Shown here one piece after another: positions 7,899 to 16,650 of a stretch of DNA of 64,000 nt (position 1 is the first letter of the stretch; each line of letters opens with the position of its first letter). The translations under genes and the position numbers were made by a program. Source of the DNA: Flavobacterium sp. J27 (lineage in GTDB: Bacteria > Bacteroidota > Bacteroidia > Flavobacteriales > Flavobacteriaceae); contig NZ_PJQW01000002.1 in NCBI RefSeq assembly GCF_004303025.1, forward strand, positions 62,001 through 126,000. Reading direction: 5' to 3'. Below the pieces are notes generated by a model. The model worked only from the letters and a program-made list of their open reading frames with translations, had not been told where the DNA came from and did not search any database.

Positions 7899-9233
7899 AT
7901 GGCAACTATTTGGAACCCACAAAAAAATATCCCTCTATATACCACTAATAATTTTAAAGCAATTTGGAAAACTGTTATTGATGAACCAAAACCAGGAATG
8001 ATGGTTGGAACAGGTTGGTTAACTCCTTCTTGGATTAATTTTAGAGGTCATAATGAACGTGAATATCAAGAATGTGTTATTTATCATTGGCCTAGAGAAA
8101 TAATTCCTCAAACTATTTCAGAAAAAGATAAAGTTTCAGATTTATTGGGACATATTAAGGAAATAATAGTAAAAGCAGCTGAATTAAGTGGAATAAAAGA
8201 GTTAGAGGTAATTAATAATTTAATAGCAATATGTACAGATTTTTTTACTATTTTCACAAGTGGTCCTGTTGGAGGATTACCTTTATTTAAATTAGCAAAC
8301 CCAGATGGAAGCTTAACATTTATTTATGCTCATTGGTATGAGGGAACTCCACAAAGTTTGCAATGGGTCTTTGATTTCAATTGGGAAAGATACAATAGGT
8401 TACGTGTTTTAAATCAGCAAATTATCCAGATGGAATCTGAAATAGAAAAACTAATAACTCCTTTTGATTTTTTAGAAACAGAACCTTCAAACTTCGCTTC
8501 TTCAATTATAACTAAACGATTTGATGAAGAAACTTCTTTTGAAGCAGTAATAAATAGCGTTTTTCAAACTTTGGAAGGTAGATTGGAAAAAAGAATATCT
8601 ATTAATGGAAGAGGAAGCATTGAATTATGGCATCCTACTTCAAATAATAAGTTAACTGACTTACAATCTTCTAAATATGATATTACAAGAATTCCTGATT
8701 TGTTTGAAGATAATATAGTTCAAGTGGTAGGATATGTATTAATCGGAGAGAATGAAAAGTTAGTATTTGATGTGCAAAACTTATTCGTTATAAAAGATGG
8801 AAATACAATTTATAACCCTCCATATGAATATGATTTTAATGAAACAAAAAAGGAGTTTATAATATATGATACTAAGGTTTCTTGTCCTCTAGAAGTAAAA
8901 AAGAGAATTTTAAAAGAAGTAGCTATAATAAAAGATGCCTCAGAAAAGTTAAATAAAATTGAATGGAAAAAATATGGTACAATTGCTTTAGGCGCAGGCT
9001 CTCTTTTAGCAGTAACAATAAGTGCAGCAATTGGTATTTTATCTACAACTACAGTTGCAGGTTCAGTTTTAGCAACATACATTTTAAGAACGAAAGTTAT
9101 TTCTCTTTTAAGTACTGTAAGTGCTTTACACAATTTAGATGGATGGGCGAAAGCTGAAATTAATAGAATAAAAAGCTCTAAAGATTTAATAGAGAGCTTA
9201 AAAAAAAGTCATCCAGAATGTTTTAAAGATTAA
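7899..9233 (+). CDS. Hypothetical protein with C-terminal hydrophobic hairpin
   Basis: 444 residues, unrecognised. No signal peptide. The N-terminal region (about 30-70) has the Trp-rich string GTGWLTPSWINFRGHNEREY. A Gly/Ala/Thr-rich hydrophobic stretch at about 361-405 (GTIALGAGSLLAVTISAAIG and the following residues) could form two short membrane helices, followed by a charged tail. No Walker, nuclease, protease or transferase motif is visible. Together with 7516 it forms a two-gene unit without a recognisable partner. A cytoplasmic protein that inserts into a membrane is one reading, not more than that. Confidence 0.6.
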   Translation: MATIWNPQKNIPLYTTNNFKAIWKTVIDEPKPGMMVGTGWLTPSWINFRGHNEREYQECVIYHWPREIIPQTISEKDKVSDLLGHIKEIIVKAAELSGIKELEVINNLIAICTDFFTIFTSGPVGGLPLFKLANPDGSLTFIYAHWYEGTPQSLQWVFDFNWERYNRLRVLNQQIIQMESEIEKLITPFDFLETEPSNFASSIITKRFDEETSFEAVINSVFQTLEGRLEKRISINGRGSIELWHPTSNNKLTDLQSSKYDITRIPDLFEDNIVQVVGYVLIGENEKLVFDVQNLFVIKDGNTIYNPPYEYDFNETKKEFIIYDTKVSCPLEVKKRILKEVAIIKDASEKLNKIEWKKYGTIALGAGSLLAVTISAAIGILSTTTVAGSVLATYILRTKVISLLSTVSALHNLDGWAKAEINRIKSSKDLIESLKKSHPECFKD

Positions 9234-9296
9234 ATTAGAGTTTGGCACGACTATTGGTTGTAAGTAAATAGAAACAATTTTTAAAAACGAATAGAT

Positions 9297-9824
9297 ATGA
9301 AGAAATTTACTTTAATTTTAGCTTTAATCGGGATGATTACGCTACAGAGTTGTTATACAGAAGAAGTTATTGTTGATGATCCTATTGATAATGATACTAT
9401 AAGCGAAGTATTTGAGTTGAGAAATGTTAATTTTAATTACAATAATTCAACTGGAGGATATTTTATTTATAGAGAATTAAATCCAGTAATTTTCTCTTCT
9501 GATGTTGTGCTAATTTATAGATTGTCAGATATAATTAATGCTAATACACCAGTTTGGCAATTAATACCTAGAACTGTTTATTTTAGCAATGGTGATGAAT
9601 TAGATTATGATTTTGATTTTAGTAGAGAAGATTTTACAATTTATGCGGATGGAACATTCAACTTGTCAACAGAACCAGATTATATTTATAATCAAACTTT
9701 TAGAATAGTAATTGTTCCAGGTTATTTAAGTAATAGAAGTGCTACACCTATAGACTATTCAGATTATAATGGTGTTATTGCGTATTATGGTATAAATGAT
9801 AAAAATATTACGACAATAAAATAA
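9297..9824 (+). CDS. Hypothetical lipoprotein
   Basis: 175 residues beginning with a lipoprotein signal peptide (MKKFTLILALIGMITLQSC), the lipobox LQSC placing the lipidated Cys at 19. The mature part is rich in Asp, Asn and Tyr and looks beta-rich (FELRNVNFNYNN, YFIYRELNPVIF). No known domain recognised. It stands 63 bases after the orphan pair and before a strong terminator, so it may share their transcript, but this is not shown. Confidence 0.7.
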   Translation: MKKFTLILALIGMITLQSCYTEEVIVDDPIDNDTISEVFELRNVNFNYNNSTGGYFIYRELNPVIFSSDVVLIYRLSDIINANTPVWQLIPRTVYFSNGDELDYDFDFSREDFTIYADGTFNLSTEPDYIYNQTFRIVIVPGYLSNRSATPIDYSDYNGVIAYYGINDKNITTIK

Positions 9825-9847
9825 AAAATATATAAATTAATTATTGA

Positions 9848-9878
9848 AGAATCCAGTTTTATGCTGGATTCTTTTTTT
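9848..9878 (+). terminator. Intrinsic terminator
   Basis: Inverted repeat AAGAATCCAG/CTGGATTCTT with a seven-base loop and a T run, after the lipoprotein gene. Confidence 0.85.
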
Positions 9879-9914
9879 ATTTTATATATTGCAATATAAC
9901 TAAAACGTTTTATT

Positions 9915-10157
9915 ATGAAAAAACTAGGTGGATATTTAGCGTTCTTCGGAGGATTTGCTATCGTATTAAAATTTTTTGATAGAGTACCAAGATTATTGTT
10001 TTGGATTTATACTTGGGGCGATACGGTCGCTTGGATTATTATGCTTGGTTTTTTAGTAGGAGGTTTAGCTCTTATGTTTCTAACTCCAAGTGAAGAAACC
10101 GAAGAAAAACCATCTAATGAATGGAATAGTAAGGAAGAAACAGAAAGTAAAGAATAA
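9915..10157 (+). CDS. Small membrane protein
   Basis: 80 residues with two hydrophobic segments (about 6-33 and 37-56) and a highly charged, Glu/Lys/Ser-rich cytoplasmic tail. Homologous small proteins of this shape are common and uncharacterised in flavobacteria. It is a single gene between two terminators, convergent with the DUF1543 gene. Confidence 0.65.
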   Translation: MKKLGGYLAFFGGFAIVLKFFDRVPRLLFWIYTWGDTVAWIIMLGFLVGGLALMFLTPSEETEEKPSNEWNSKEETESKE

Positions 10158-10158
10158 T

Positions 10159-10184
10159 AAAAACGTCCTAATTAGGACGTTTTT
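10159..10184. terminator. Bidirectional terminator between convergent genes
   Basis: Perfect palindrome AAAAACGTCCTAA/TTAGGACGTTTTT. It overlaps the stop codon of the minus-strand gene that ends at 10172, so the last codons of that gene form part of the hairpin. Confidence 0.85.
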
Positions 10185-10738
10185 ATTTTATCAAATTTAA
10201 GATAACCTATATGTTTTTCATCTTCTTTTTGCGTAGTTGAAGGAGTTATTTTTAATTGGTATTTTTCTTTAAATTTTGGAGGTAAAATATCATCAATTTC
10301 ATGAATATCATCTACATCTACACCATACTTATCATCAATATGCGAAGTAGCACCTTTAAAACCACAATGTTTGTAAAAAGTAGTTGCTTTCGCTTTTTTT
10401 ATGGCTTCTGCTTTATTTTTGGCAACAGCTAAAACTTTATAATGGTATTCTTCAAATTCATTTTCTTTATAACCGCCTAGATTAATAAAAAACAACTTTT
10501 GTTCTTGGGTTACATTATTTTCTCTGGCTTCAATTGTAATCGTATAATGCTCAATTTGAGTTACTTTTTGCCAAGCATCTAAATGAATTTTCCCTTCCGC
10601 TTCTGGCCAAAAATCTAGCATATCTTGTTTTAAATCAAATAAAGAATTGCCAATACCAAAAAAGATATCATGCTGTTCCGTTAGACGACCTTTTGGTGTG
10701 CAGCCCAGCATTATCATGAATAAGTTTTTTTCTTCCAT
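10172..10738 (-). CDS. DUF1543 domain-containing protein
   Basis: 188 residues. The start of the protein (LFMIMLGCTPKGRLTEQHD) is the signature of DUF1543, a family of unknown function made of tandem small alpha/beta repeats. A second repeat-like block follows (FFINLGGYKENEFEEYHYKV). Cytoplasmic, no signal peptide. A TAnnTTTG box ends only four bases before the chosen ATG, so either the mRNA is nearly leaderless or translation begins at the Met of codon 8 (10717). Confidence 0.85.
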   Translation of the reverse strand: MEEKNLFMIMLGCTPKGRLTEQHDIFFGIGNSLFDLKQDMLDFWPEAEGKIHLDAWQKVTQIEHYTITIEARENNVTQEQKLFFINLGGYKENEFEEYHYKVLAVAKNKAEAIKKAKATTFYKHCGFKGATSHIDDKYGVDVDDIHEIDDILPPKFKEKYQLKITPSTTQKEDEKHIGYLKFDKIKTS

Positions 10739-10742
10739 CTTT

Positions 10743-10750
10743 CAAAGATA
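10743..10750 (-). promoter_or_regulatory. TAnnTTTG promoter box, very close to the start codon
   Basis: The minus strand reads TATCTTTG. It leaves only four bases before the ATG at 10738, which implies a leaderless or very short-leader transcript of the DUF1543 gene. Confidence 0.55.
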
Positions 10751-10858
10751 AAAAATACCCTATTAAAAGCAGTTTAATTTGTTTTATTTAATTTGTTTTT
10801 TTAATAAATCGTTAAAAAAAGATGTTTATTTTGAAAATACTAAAAAATAGAGGGGGTG

Positions 10859-10892
10859 TTTTGTGTTCAAAATATATATTTTTATATATTTG
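10859..10892 (+). promoter_or_regulatory. Promoter of glutamine synthetase III
   Basis: A -33 type TTTTG at 10859-10863 and a perfect -7 TATATTTG at 10885-10892, separated by 21 bases, stand 41 bases before the ATG at 10934. They also show that the upstream in-frame TTG at 10856 is not the start. Confidence 0.7.
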
Positions 10893-10933
10893 TACCAAAA
10901 TTTAAGGGGTATAACTCAAAACTATTAAAATTT

Positions 10934-13123
10934 ATGTCAACTTTTCGTTTCCAAGCATTAAAAGAAACAGCAAGCAGAAAGCCTGTTTCTGTAGAAAAAT
11001 TAGAAAGAAAATCCAAGATTTTTGGAAGTAATGTATTTAATGATAAAGCAATGCGTCAGTTTTTAACACCTGAAGCATATAAAGCAGTTCAAAATGCAGT
11101 ACAAAATGGGGCAAAAATCGATAGAGTTATTGCAGATCAAATTGCAATGGGAATGAAAGAATGGGCTTTGTCTAAAGATGTAACGCATTACACGCATTGG
11201 TTCCAACCTTTAACAGGAAGCACTGCTGAAAAACACGATGCTTTTTTTGAAACTTCTTTCGATGGAAGTGATCCAGTTGAAAAATTTGGTGGAAGCCAAT
11301 TAGTACAGCAAGAACCAGATGCTTCTTCTTTTCCAAATGGAGGCATCAGAAATACATTTGAAGCAAGAGGCTATACCGCTTGGGACCCTACTTCTCCAGC
11401 GTTTATTTATGGAACTACATTGTGTATACCTACAATTTTTGTTTCTTACACTGGAGAAGCATTAGATAATAAAACGCCTTTATTAAGAGCTTTACAAGCT
11501 ATTGATACTGCAGCTACAGACGTAGCTAAATATTTTGATAAAAACGTAAAAAAAGTAACACCTACTTTAGGTTGGGAACAAGAATACTTTTTAATTGATA
11601 AATCATTGGCCAATACAAGACCCGATTTATTAGCAACAGGAAGAACTTTGTTAGGTCATGCTTCAGCAAAAGGACAGCAATTAGATGATCACTATTTTGG
11701 TTCAATTCCTTCTAGAGTTTTAAATTACATGCGCGATTTGGAAAATGAGTGTATGTTATTAGGAATTCCAGTTAAAACACGTCATAATGAAGTAGCTCCA
11801 AGTCAATTTGAATTAGCTCCTATTTTTGAAGAGATCAATTTAGCCGTAGACCACAATTCTTTATTAATGGATGTGATGCAAAAAGTAGCAGAAAGACATG
11901 ATTATAAAGTATTGTTTCATGAAAAACCGTTTAAAGGTGTAAATGGTTCAGGAAAACATAATAACTGGTCATTAGCAACAGACACAGGAATAAATCTACT
12001 TTCTCCAGGTAAAACTCCAATGAGTAATTTACAATTCTTAACTTTTTTCATCAATACCATTAAAGCGGTTCACGATTATGAAGAATTATTAAGAGCTGCT
12101 ATTGCTTCTGCAAGTAACGATCATCGTTTAGGAGCAAATGAAGCGCCTCCAGCTATTATTTCTGTATTCATTGGTCAACAATTAACTAAAGTATTAGCAG
12201 AATTAGAAGGAGTAACCAAAGGAAAGTTATCTCCAGAAGAAAAAACAGATTTAAAATTAAATGTAGTAGGTAAAATTCCAGATGTATTATTAGACAATAC
12301 CGATAGAAATAGAACTTCACCGTTTGCTTTTACAGGAAATAAATTTGAATTTAGAGCAGTAGGATCTTCAGCTAACTGTGCTACTTCAATGACAACATTA
12401 AATGCTATCGTAGCCAAACAATTAAGAGATTTTAAAGCGGAAGTAGATGCTTTAATTGAGAAGAAAGACCTTAAAAAAGATGAAGCAATTTTCAATGTTT
12501 TAAGAGAATATATTAAGCAAACTAAAAATATTCTTTTTGAAGGAGATGGTTATAGTGAAGCATGGGAAAAAGAAGCTAAAAAACGTGGTTTAAGTAATCA
12601 TAAAACAACACCAGAAGCGTTAAAAGCAAAAGTGTCTAAGAAAGCTATCGAATTATTCGAAGAGTTATCAATTATGAATCACGTGGAAGTTGAAGCACGT
12701 TATGAAATTGAATTAGAAGAATACACTAAGAAAATTCAAATTGAAGGAAGAGTTTTAGGAGATATTGCTAGAAATCATGTGGTGCCAACAGCTATTCGTT
12801 ATCAAAATACATTAATTGAAAATGTAAAAGGGCTAAAAGAAATTTTTGGAAAAGATTTTGAAAAAATTGCAAAAGAACAAATTTCATTAATTAAAGAAAT
12901 TTCAGAACATATCGAAGGAATCAACTCTAAAATTGATGCCATGATTGAGGAGCGTAAAAAAGCAAACAACCTTTCTGATATCTCTAAAATGGCGGCTGCT
13001 TATTGCGATAAAGTAAAACCTTATTTTGAAGAAATTCGTTATCATTCTGATAAATTAGAATTATTAGTGGATGATGAAATGTGGACATTAGTAAAATATA
13101 GAGAATTATTGTTTTTAAGATAA
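10934..13123 (+). CDS. glnN: Glutamine synthetase type III
   Basis: 729 residues from the ATG at 10934, the usual size of the large dodecameric GSIII enzymes. It makes glutamine from glutamate, ammonia and ATP in the cytoplasm. Visible signatures are GWEQEYFLID (metal-binding Glu residues), NEVAPSQFELAPIFEE, the ATP-site NGSGKHNNWS, NDHRLGANEAPPAIIS and NRTSPFAFTGNKFEFRAVGS. The C-terminal third (from about 560) is the long helical extension typical of type III. A clear promoter lies directly upstream. No GlnB/GlnK or regulator gene is adjacent. Confidence 0.96.
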   Translation: MSTFRFQALKETASRKPVSVEKLERKSKIFGSNVFNDKAMRQFLTPEAYKAVQNAVQNGAKIDRVIADQIAMGMKEWALSKDVTHYTHWFQPLTGSTAEKHDAFFETSFDGSDPVEKFGGSQLVQQEPDASSFPNGGIRNTFEARGYTAWDPTSPAFIYGTTLCIPTIFVSYTGEALDNKTPLLRALQAIDTAATDVAKYFDKNVKKVTPTLGWEQEYFLIDKSLANTRPDLLATGRTLLGHASAKGQQLDDHYFGSIPSRVLNYMRDLENECMLLGIPVKTRHNEVAPSQFELAPIFEEINLAVDHNSLLMDVMQKVAERHDYKVLFHEKPFKGVNGSGKHNNWSLATDTGINLLSPGKTPMSNLQFLTFFINTIKAVHDYEELLRAAIASASNDHRLGANEAPPAIISVFIGQQLTKVLAELEGVTKGKLSPEEKTDLKLNVVGKIPDVLLDNTDRNRTSPFAFTGNKFEFRAVGSSANCATSMTTLNAIVAKQLRDFKAEVDALIEKKDLKKDEAIFNVLREYIKQTKNILFEGDGYSEAWEKEAKKRGLSNHKTTPEALKAKVSKKAIELFEELSIMNHVEVEARYEIELEEYTKKIQIEGRVLGDIARNHVVPTAIRYQNTLIENVKGLKEIFGKDFEKIAKEQISLIKEISEHIEGINSKIDAMIEERKKANNLSDISKMAAAYCDKVKPYFEEIRYHSDKLELLVDDEMWTLVKYRELLFLR

Positions 13124-13132
13124 TTGTTCCCT

Positions 13133-13582
13133 ATGGTTGAAGTAGTTAGAACCCATTCATCAAATCCAGACTTTATTCATTTAGTTTCCAAATTGGATAA
13201 AGATTTAGCGATACGAGATGGAGATGAACATGTTTTTTATGCTCAATTTAATGCTATAGATACAATTAAACATGCTGTTGTTTTGTATTTAGATCAAAAA
13301 CCAGTTGCTTGTGGTGCCATAAAACCCTACGACGAAAATACAATGGAAGTAAAACGAATGTTTGTTCCAGAAGAGTTTAGAGGTAACGGGTTTGCAATGA
13401 AAGTTCTAGTAGCTCTAGAAACATGGGCGAAAGATCTTAATTGTACTGAACTAGTTTTAGAAACAGGATTGAAACAACCAGAAGCTATAGCGTTGTATAA
13501 AAAAAGTGGATTTATAATTATTCCTAATTATGGACAATATATTGGAATAGAAAATAGTGTCTGTTTTAGAAAAATAATTTAA
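13133..13582 (+). CDS. GNAT family N-acetyltransferase
   Basis: 149 residues from the ATG at 13133, nine bases after the glutamine synthetase stop. The acetyl-CoA binding motif A is VKRMFVPEEFRGNGFAMKVL, followed by ELVLETGLKQPEAIALYKKSGF (motif B), both standard for GNAT enzymes. The acceptor substrate is unknown. The tight spacing suggests co-transcription with glnN. A terminator follows. Confidence 0.9.
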   Translation: MVEVVRTHSSNPDFIHLVSKLDKDLAIRDGDEHVFYAQFNAIDTIKHAVVLYLDQKPVACGAIKPYDENTMEVKRMFVPEEFRGNGFAMKVLVALETWAKDLNCTELVLETGLKQPEAIALYKKSGFIIIPNYGQYIGIENSVCFRKII

Positions 13583-13586
13583 AATA

Positions 13587-13619
13587 AAAGCCTATTCATT
13601 TATTTGAATGGGCTTTTTT
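13587..13619 (+). terminator. Intrinsic terminator after the GNAT gene
   Basis: Inverted repeat AAAGCCTATTCA/TGAATGGGCTTT (one G-U pair) with a run of T. Confidence 0.8.
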
Positions 13620-13709
13620 ATACTTTTTAAACCTTCTTGCCGTTAAATAAGCAGTAAGGCATTTTTTTATTTTCTAAAAAAAGTGTTACTTCGTAAAAAA
13701 AATAGTTTA

Positions 13710-14516
13710 ATGAAGGCAGTTTTGTTACTAATATTACTCTTTTTTTTAGATAGTAGTTTTGCTCAAGAGCAATTCTCTGTTTATTTTGAAAGTAATAAAT
13801 CTCATTTAACAAATAAAGAATTACTTCGATTAGACGATTGGATTCAGAAAAATAAAAAATCAAAAATAGTTGCCATTAATGGGTATACTGATGAAGTAGG
13901 GTCGGTGGAATATAACGATTCTTTAGCGCAAAAAAGAGTCGATTTTATTTCTGAATATGTTTTGGAAAAAGTAGCAATTCGAGATGATTTTAAAACGAGA
14001 AGTTACGGAGAAAAATTTAATCAATCTGAAAATAAAGCAGAAAACAGAAAAGCAACCATCTATTATATTTTAGAAAAAGATTTAGATAGAGAAAATGAAA
14101 TTTTAGGAATTAAAGAAATACCTATTGATGAAAATTTGCCTTTGCATGAAAAAATTAAATTAGCTAGAAAAGGTACGAAAATTAGGTTAAAAGACATTAC
14201 ATTTTTTCAAAATACATTTGCCATTACTCCAGAATCGAATGGAGCTTTGTATGATTTATTATTTGTAATGCAAAATAATCCTACTTTAATGATTGAAATC
14301 CAAGGACATATTTGTTGTGTAAGTAGCGATAGAAGAAAATTATCCTTGGAACGAGCAAAACAAGTAAGACGATTTTTGGTAGCCAAAGGAATCGCTTTAA
14401 ATAGAATAGCGGTTACGGGTTTTGGAATAAATTATCCTTTATATCCTATACCTGAAGCAAATGAAGAACAAGCTGCCGCTAATAGAAGAGTAGAAATTGA
14501 AATTTTAAGTAAATAA
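13710..14516 (+). CDS. OmpA family protein with two OmpA-like domains
   Basis: 268 residues from the ATG at 13710, which gives a clean signal peptide (MKAVLLLILLFFLDSSFAQ). Two OmpA C-terminal peptidoglycan-binding-like domains follow: residues about 22-105 (FSVYFESNKSHL, INGYTDEVGSVEYNDSLAQK) and about 160-268 (IEIQGHICC, LSLERAKQVRRFLVAKGI, TGFGINYPL, ANRRVEIEI). In the first the Asp of the TDxxG motif is kept, in the second it is replaced by ICCVSSD. No beta-barrel domain is present, so it is probably a periplasmic or outer-membrane-associated protein. The next gene starts ten bases later. Confidence 0.85.
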   Translation: MKAVLLLILLFFLDSSFAQEQFSVYFESNKSHLTNKELLRLDDWIQKNKKSKIVAINGYTDEVGSVEYNDSLAQKRVDFISEYVLEKVAIRDDFKTRSYGEKFNQSENKAENRKATIYYILEKDLDRENEILGIKEIPIDENLPLHEKIKLARKGTKIRLKDITFFQNTFAITPESNGALYDLLFVMQNNPTLMIEIQGHICCVSSDRRKLSLERAKQVRRFLVAKGIALNRIAVTGFGINYPLYPIPEANEEQAAANRRVEIEILSK

Positions 14517-14525
14517 ACCCAATAA

Positions 14526-14975
14526 ATGAAAAAAAACATTTTTGTAGTAATAAGTTTTATAAGTCTTATTTTATCTGGTTGTTCTGATAAGTGTATTGAA
14601 GGAAAACAGCCGGTTCCTGCTTCTTTTTTTGTTGAAATTATCGATGAAACTTCAGGAGAAAATGTTTTTTCTAATGGGACATTCATAAGTACAGAAATTA
14701 CAGTAACAGATGTTATTGGTACCGAGATTCCTTTCAAATTTGTTGAAGAAGTAAATATTATACACATACTTCCTAAAACGACAATTAATGCTAACAACAT
14801 TGATGTGAAAATTACTTTAAGTAACCCAGATACGATGGTTACAGATGAAGTAAATTTAAAATATAATGTTACCTCTCAAGAAGAAGAATGTTATACTTCT
14901 TTTCAAATAGGAAATGTTTTGTTTCCAGAAAATCAATCTGAATATGATGAAGGGGTGTTTATTGTAAAAATTTAA
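14526..14975 (+). CDS. Hypothetical lipoprotein
   Basis: 149 residues with a lipoprotein signal (ISFISLILSGCSDK, lipid Cys at about 19). The mature region has short beta-type segments and two further cysteines (one near the N terminus, one in EEECYTSF) that could form a disulfide. It follows the double-OmpA gene by nine bases and is likely in the same operon. No family recognised. Confidence 0.7.
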   Translation: MKKNIFVVISFISLILSGCSDKCIEGKQPVPASFFVEIIDETSGENVFSNGTFISTEITVTDVIGTEIPFKFVEEVNIIHILPKTTINANNIDVKITLSNPDTMVTDEVNLKYNVTSQEEECYTSFQIGNVLFPENQSEYDEGVFIVKI

Positions 14976-15017
14976 TCCTTTTTTTGGTTCAAATTTTAGA
15001 ATTTTAAGATAAAAAAC

Positions 15018-15025
15018 TATCTTTG
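15018..15025 (+). promoter_or_regulatory. TAnnTTTG promoter box of purM
   Basis: TATCTTTG, 27 bases before the ATG at 15053. Confidence 0.65.
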
Positions 15026-15052
15026 TGCCACAACACAACAAACTACTTTTTA

Positions 15053-16231
15053 ATGAGTTCTGATACGAGCCAACGCTACAATCTTAGAGGGGTTTCTGCT
15101 TCTAAGGAAGATGTGCATAATGCCATCAAAAACATAGACAAAGGATTGTTTCCAAACGCTTTCTGTAAAATTATTCCAGATTATTTAACTAACGATGAAG
15201 AATATTGTATCATCATGCATGCTGATGGCGCAGGAACAAAATCGTCATTAGCATATATGTATTGGAAAGAAACGGGTGATATTTCTGTATGGAAAGGGAT
15301 AGCACAAGACGCTTTAATCATGAATATTGATGATTTATTGTGTGTTGGTGCAACCGATAATATACTACTTTCTTCAACTATTGGTAGAAACAAAAGTATC
15401 ATTCCAGGAGAGGTTTTGTCTGCCATTATCAATGGAACTGAAGAATTAATACAGGATTTAAAAAAACATGGAGTGGTTATTCATTCTACAGGTGGCGAAA
15501 CGGCTGATGTAGGTGATTTAGTACGTACCATAATTGTAGATTCTACAGTTACAGCCCGAATGAAGCGAGCTGATGTAATTGATAATGCGAATATTCAGGC
15601 AGGAGATGTTATCGTAGGATTAGCTTCTTTTGGTCAAGCAAGCTACGAGAAAGAATACAATGGAGGAATGGGTAGTAATGGATTAACTTCTGCACGCCAT
15701 GATGTTTTTGCCAAATACTTAGCCGAAAAATATCCAGAAAGCTATGATGCTTCAGTTCCTAAAGAATTAGTATATTCGGGTCAGGCCCAATTAACCGATG
15801 CCGTTGAAAATAGTCCAATTGATGCAGGAAAATTAGTTTTATCTCCGACCAGAACTTACGCACCTGTAATAAAGAAAATTTTATCTCAATACAAGTCAGA
15901 TACAATTCACGGAATGGTACATTGTAGTGGTGGAGCGCAAACCAAAATACTTCATTTCGTAGATAATGTTCATGTTATAAAAGACAATTTATTTCCAGTA
16001 CCACCTTTGTTTAAATTAATTCAAGAACAATCTAAAACCGATTGGAAAGAAATGTATCAAGTTTTTAATTGTGGACATCGTATGGAAATTTATGTACCAG
16101 AAGCCATCGCTCAAGATATTATTGATATTTCGAAATCGTTTCATATTGATGCGCAGATTGTGGGTAGAGTTGTAGCATCTGAAACAAAAAAATTAACCAT
16201 AACAAGCGAATATGGAACTTTTGAATATTAG
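15053..16231 (+). CDS. purM: Phosphoribosylformylglycinamidine cyclo-ligase (AIR synthetase)
   Basis: 392 residues from the ATG at 15053. PurM closes the imidazole ring to give aminoimidazole ribonucleotide in purine synthesis. The ATP and substrate sites show MHADGAGTKSSLAYMYW, IAQDALIMNIDDLLCVGA, and HSTGGETADVGDLVRTI, which match the PurM fold. The sequence is longer and more divergent than the enterobacterial enzyme, which is normal for Bacteroidota. Promoter box at 15018. The four-helix-bundle gene follows, then guaA, another purine gene. Confidence 0.88.
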   Translation: MSSDTSQRYNLRGVSASKEDVHNAIKNIDKGLFPNAFCKIIPDYLTNDEEYCIIMHADGAGTKSSLAYMYWKETGDISVWKGIAQDALIMNIDDLLCVGATDNILLSSTIGRNKSIIPGEVLSAIINGTEELIQDLKKHGVVIHSTGGETADVGDLVRTIIVDSTVTARMKRADVIDNANIQAGDVIVGLASFGQASYEKEYNGGMGSNGLTSARHDVFAKYLAEKYPESYDASVPKELVYSGQAQLTDAVENSPIDAGKLVLSPTRTYAPVIKKILSQYKSDTIHGMVHCSGGAQTKILHFVDNVHVIKDNLFPVPPLFKLIQEQSKTDWKEMYQVFNCGHRMEIYVPEAIAQDIIDISKSFHIDAQIVGRVVASETKKLTITSEYGTFEY

Positions 16232-16236
16232 CTTTG

Positions 16237-16258
16237 AAGTAAAAAGTAAAAAGTTGAA
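16237..16258 (+). repeat. Left inverted repeat flanking the four-helix-bundle gene
   Basis: 22 bases made of a 7-base period (AGTAAAA, AGTAAAA, AGTTGAA). It matches the reverse complement of 16651-16672 at 19 of 22 positions. Confidence 0.65.
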
Positions 16259-16263
16259 GGTTT

Positions 16264-16623
16264 ATGTTTATGCTGAAAGAAAATGATTTATTGAAAAGAA
16301 CCTTTAATTTTGGAATTTCGTATTTGAAATATTTAAGGAAATTAGAAGTAAATCCTGAAAACAATCTAATAGGATTTCAGTTAGGTAAATCTTGTACTTC
16401 AATCGGTGCTAATTATGAAGAGTCTCAAGCTGCTTCATCAAAAGCACATTTTATTAATAAAGTAAAAATTGCTTTAAGGGAAGCTAGAGAGTCAAATTAT
16501 TGGTTACGAATTTTTAAAGAATTAAATGGGAAAAATGATGAGATAATTGATGTATTGATTAAAGAAAGTCAAGAATTAAAAAATATTTTAGCAGCTATAA
16601 TAATAAAATCAAATAATAATTAA
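16264..16623 (+). CDS. Four helix bundle protein (23S rRNA intervening-sequence type)
   Basis: 119 residues that read as four amphipathic helices. The signatures LIGFQLGKSCTSIGANYEES and ARESNYWLRIF belong to the four-helix-bundle family first found in intervening sequences of 23S rRNA genes; its members are small pentameric basic proteins of uncertain function, possibly nucleic-acid binding. Here it is not in an rRNA gene but between purM and guaA. It is enclosed by imperfect inverted repeats (16237-16258 and 16651-16672), which suggests a small inserted cassette. The ATG at 16264 is used; a second Met stands two codons on. Confidence 0.88.
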   Translation: MFMLKENDLLKRTFNFGISYLKYLRKLEVNPENNLIGFQLGKSCTSIGANYEESQAASSKAHFINKVKIALREARESNYWLRIFKELNGKNDEIIDVLIKESQELKNILAAIIIKSNNN

Positions 16624-16650
16624 AATGTAAGGTTTAGGTTTTTGGAAGTT

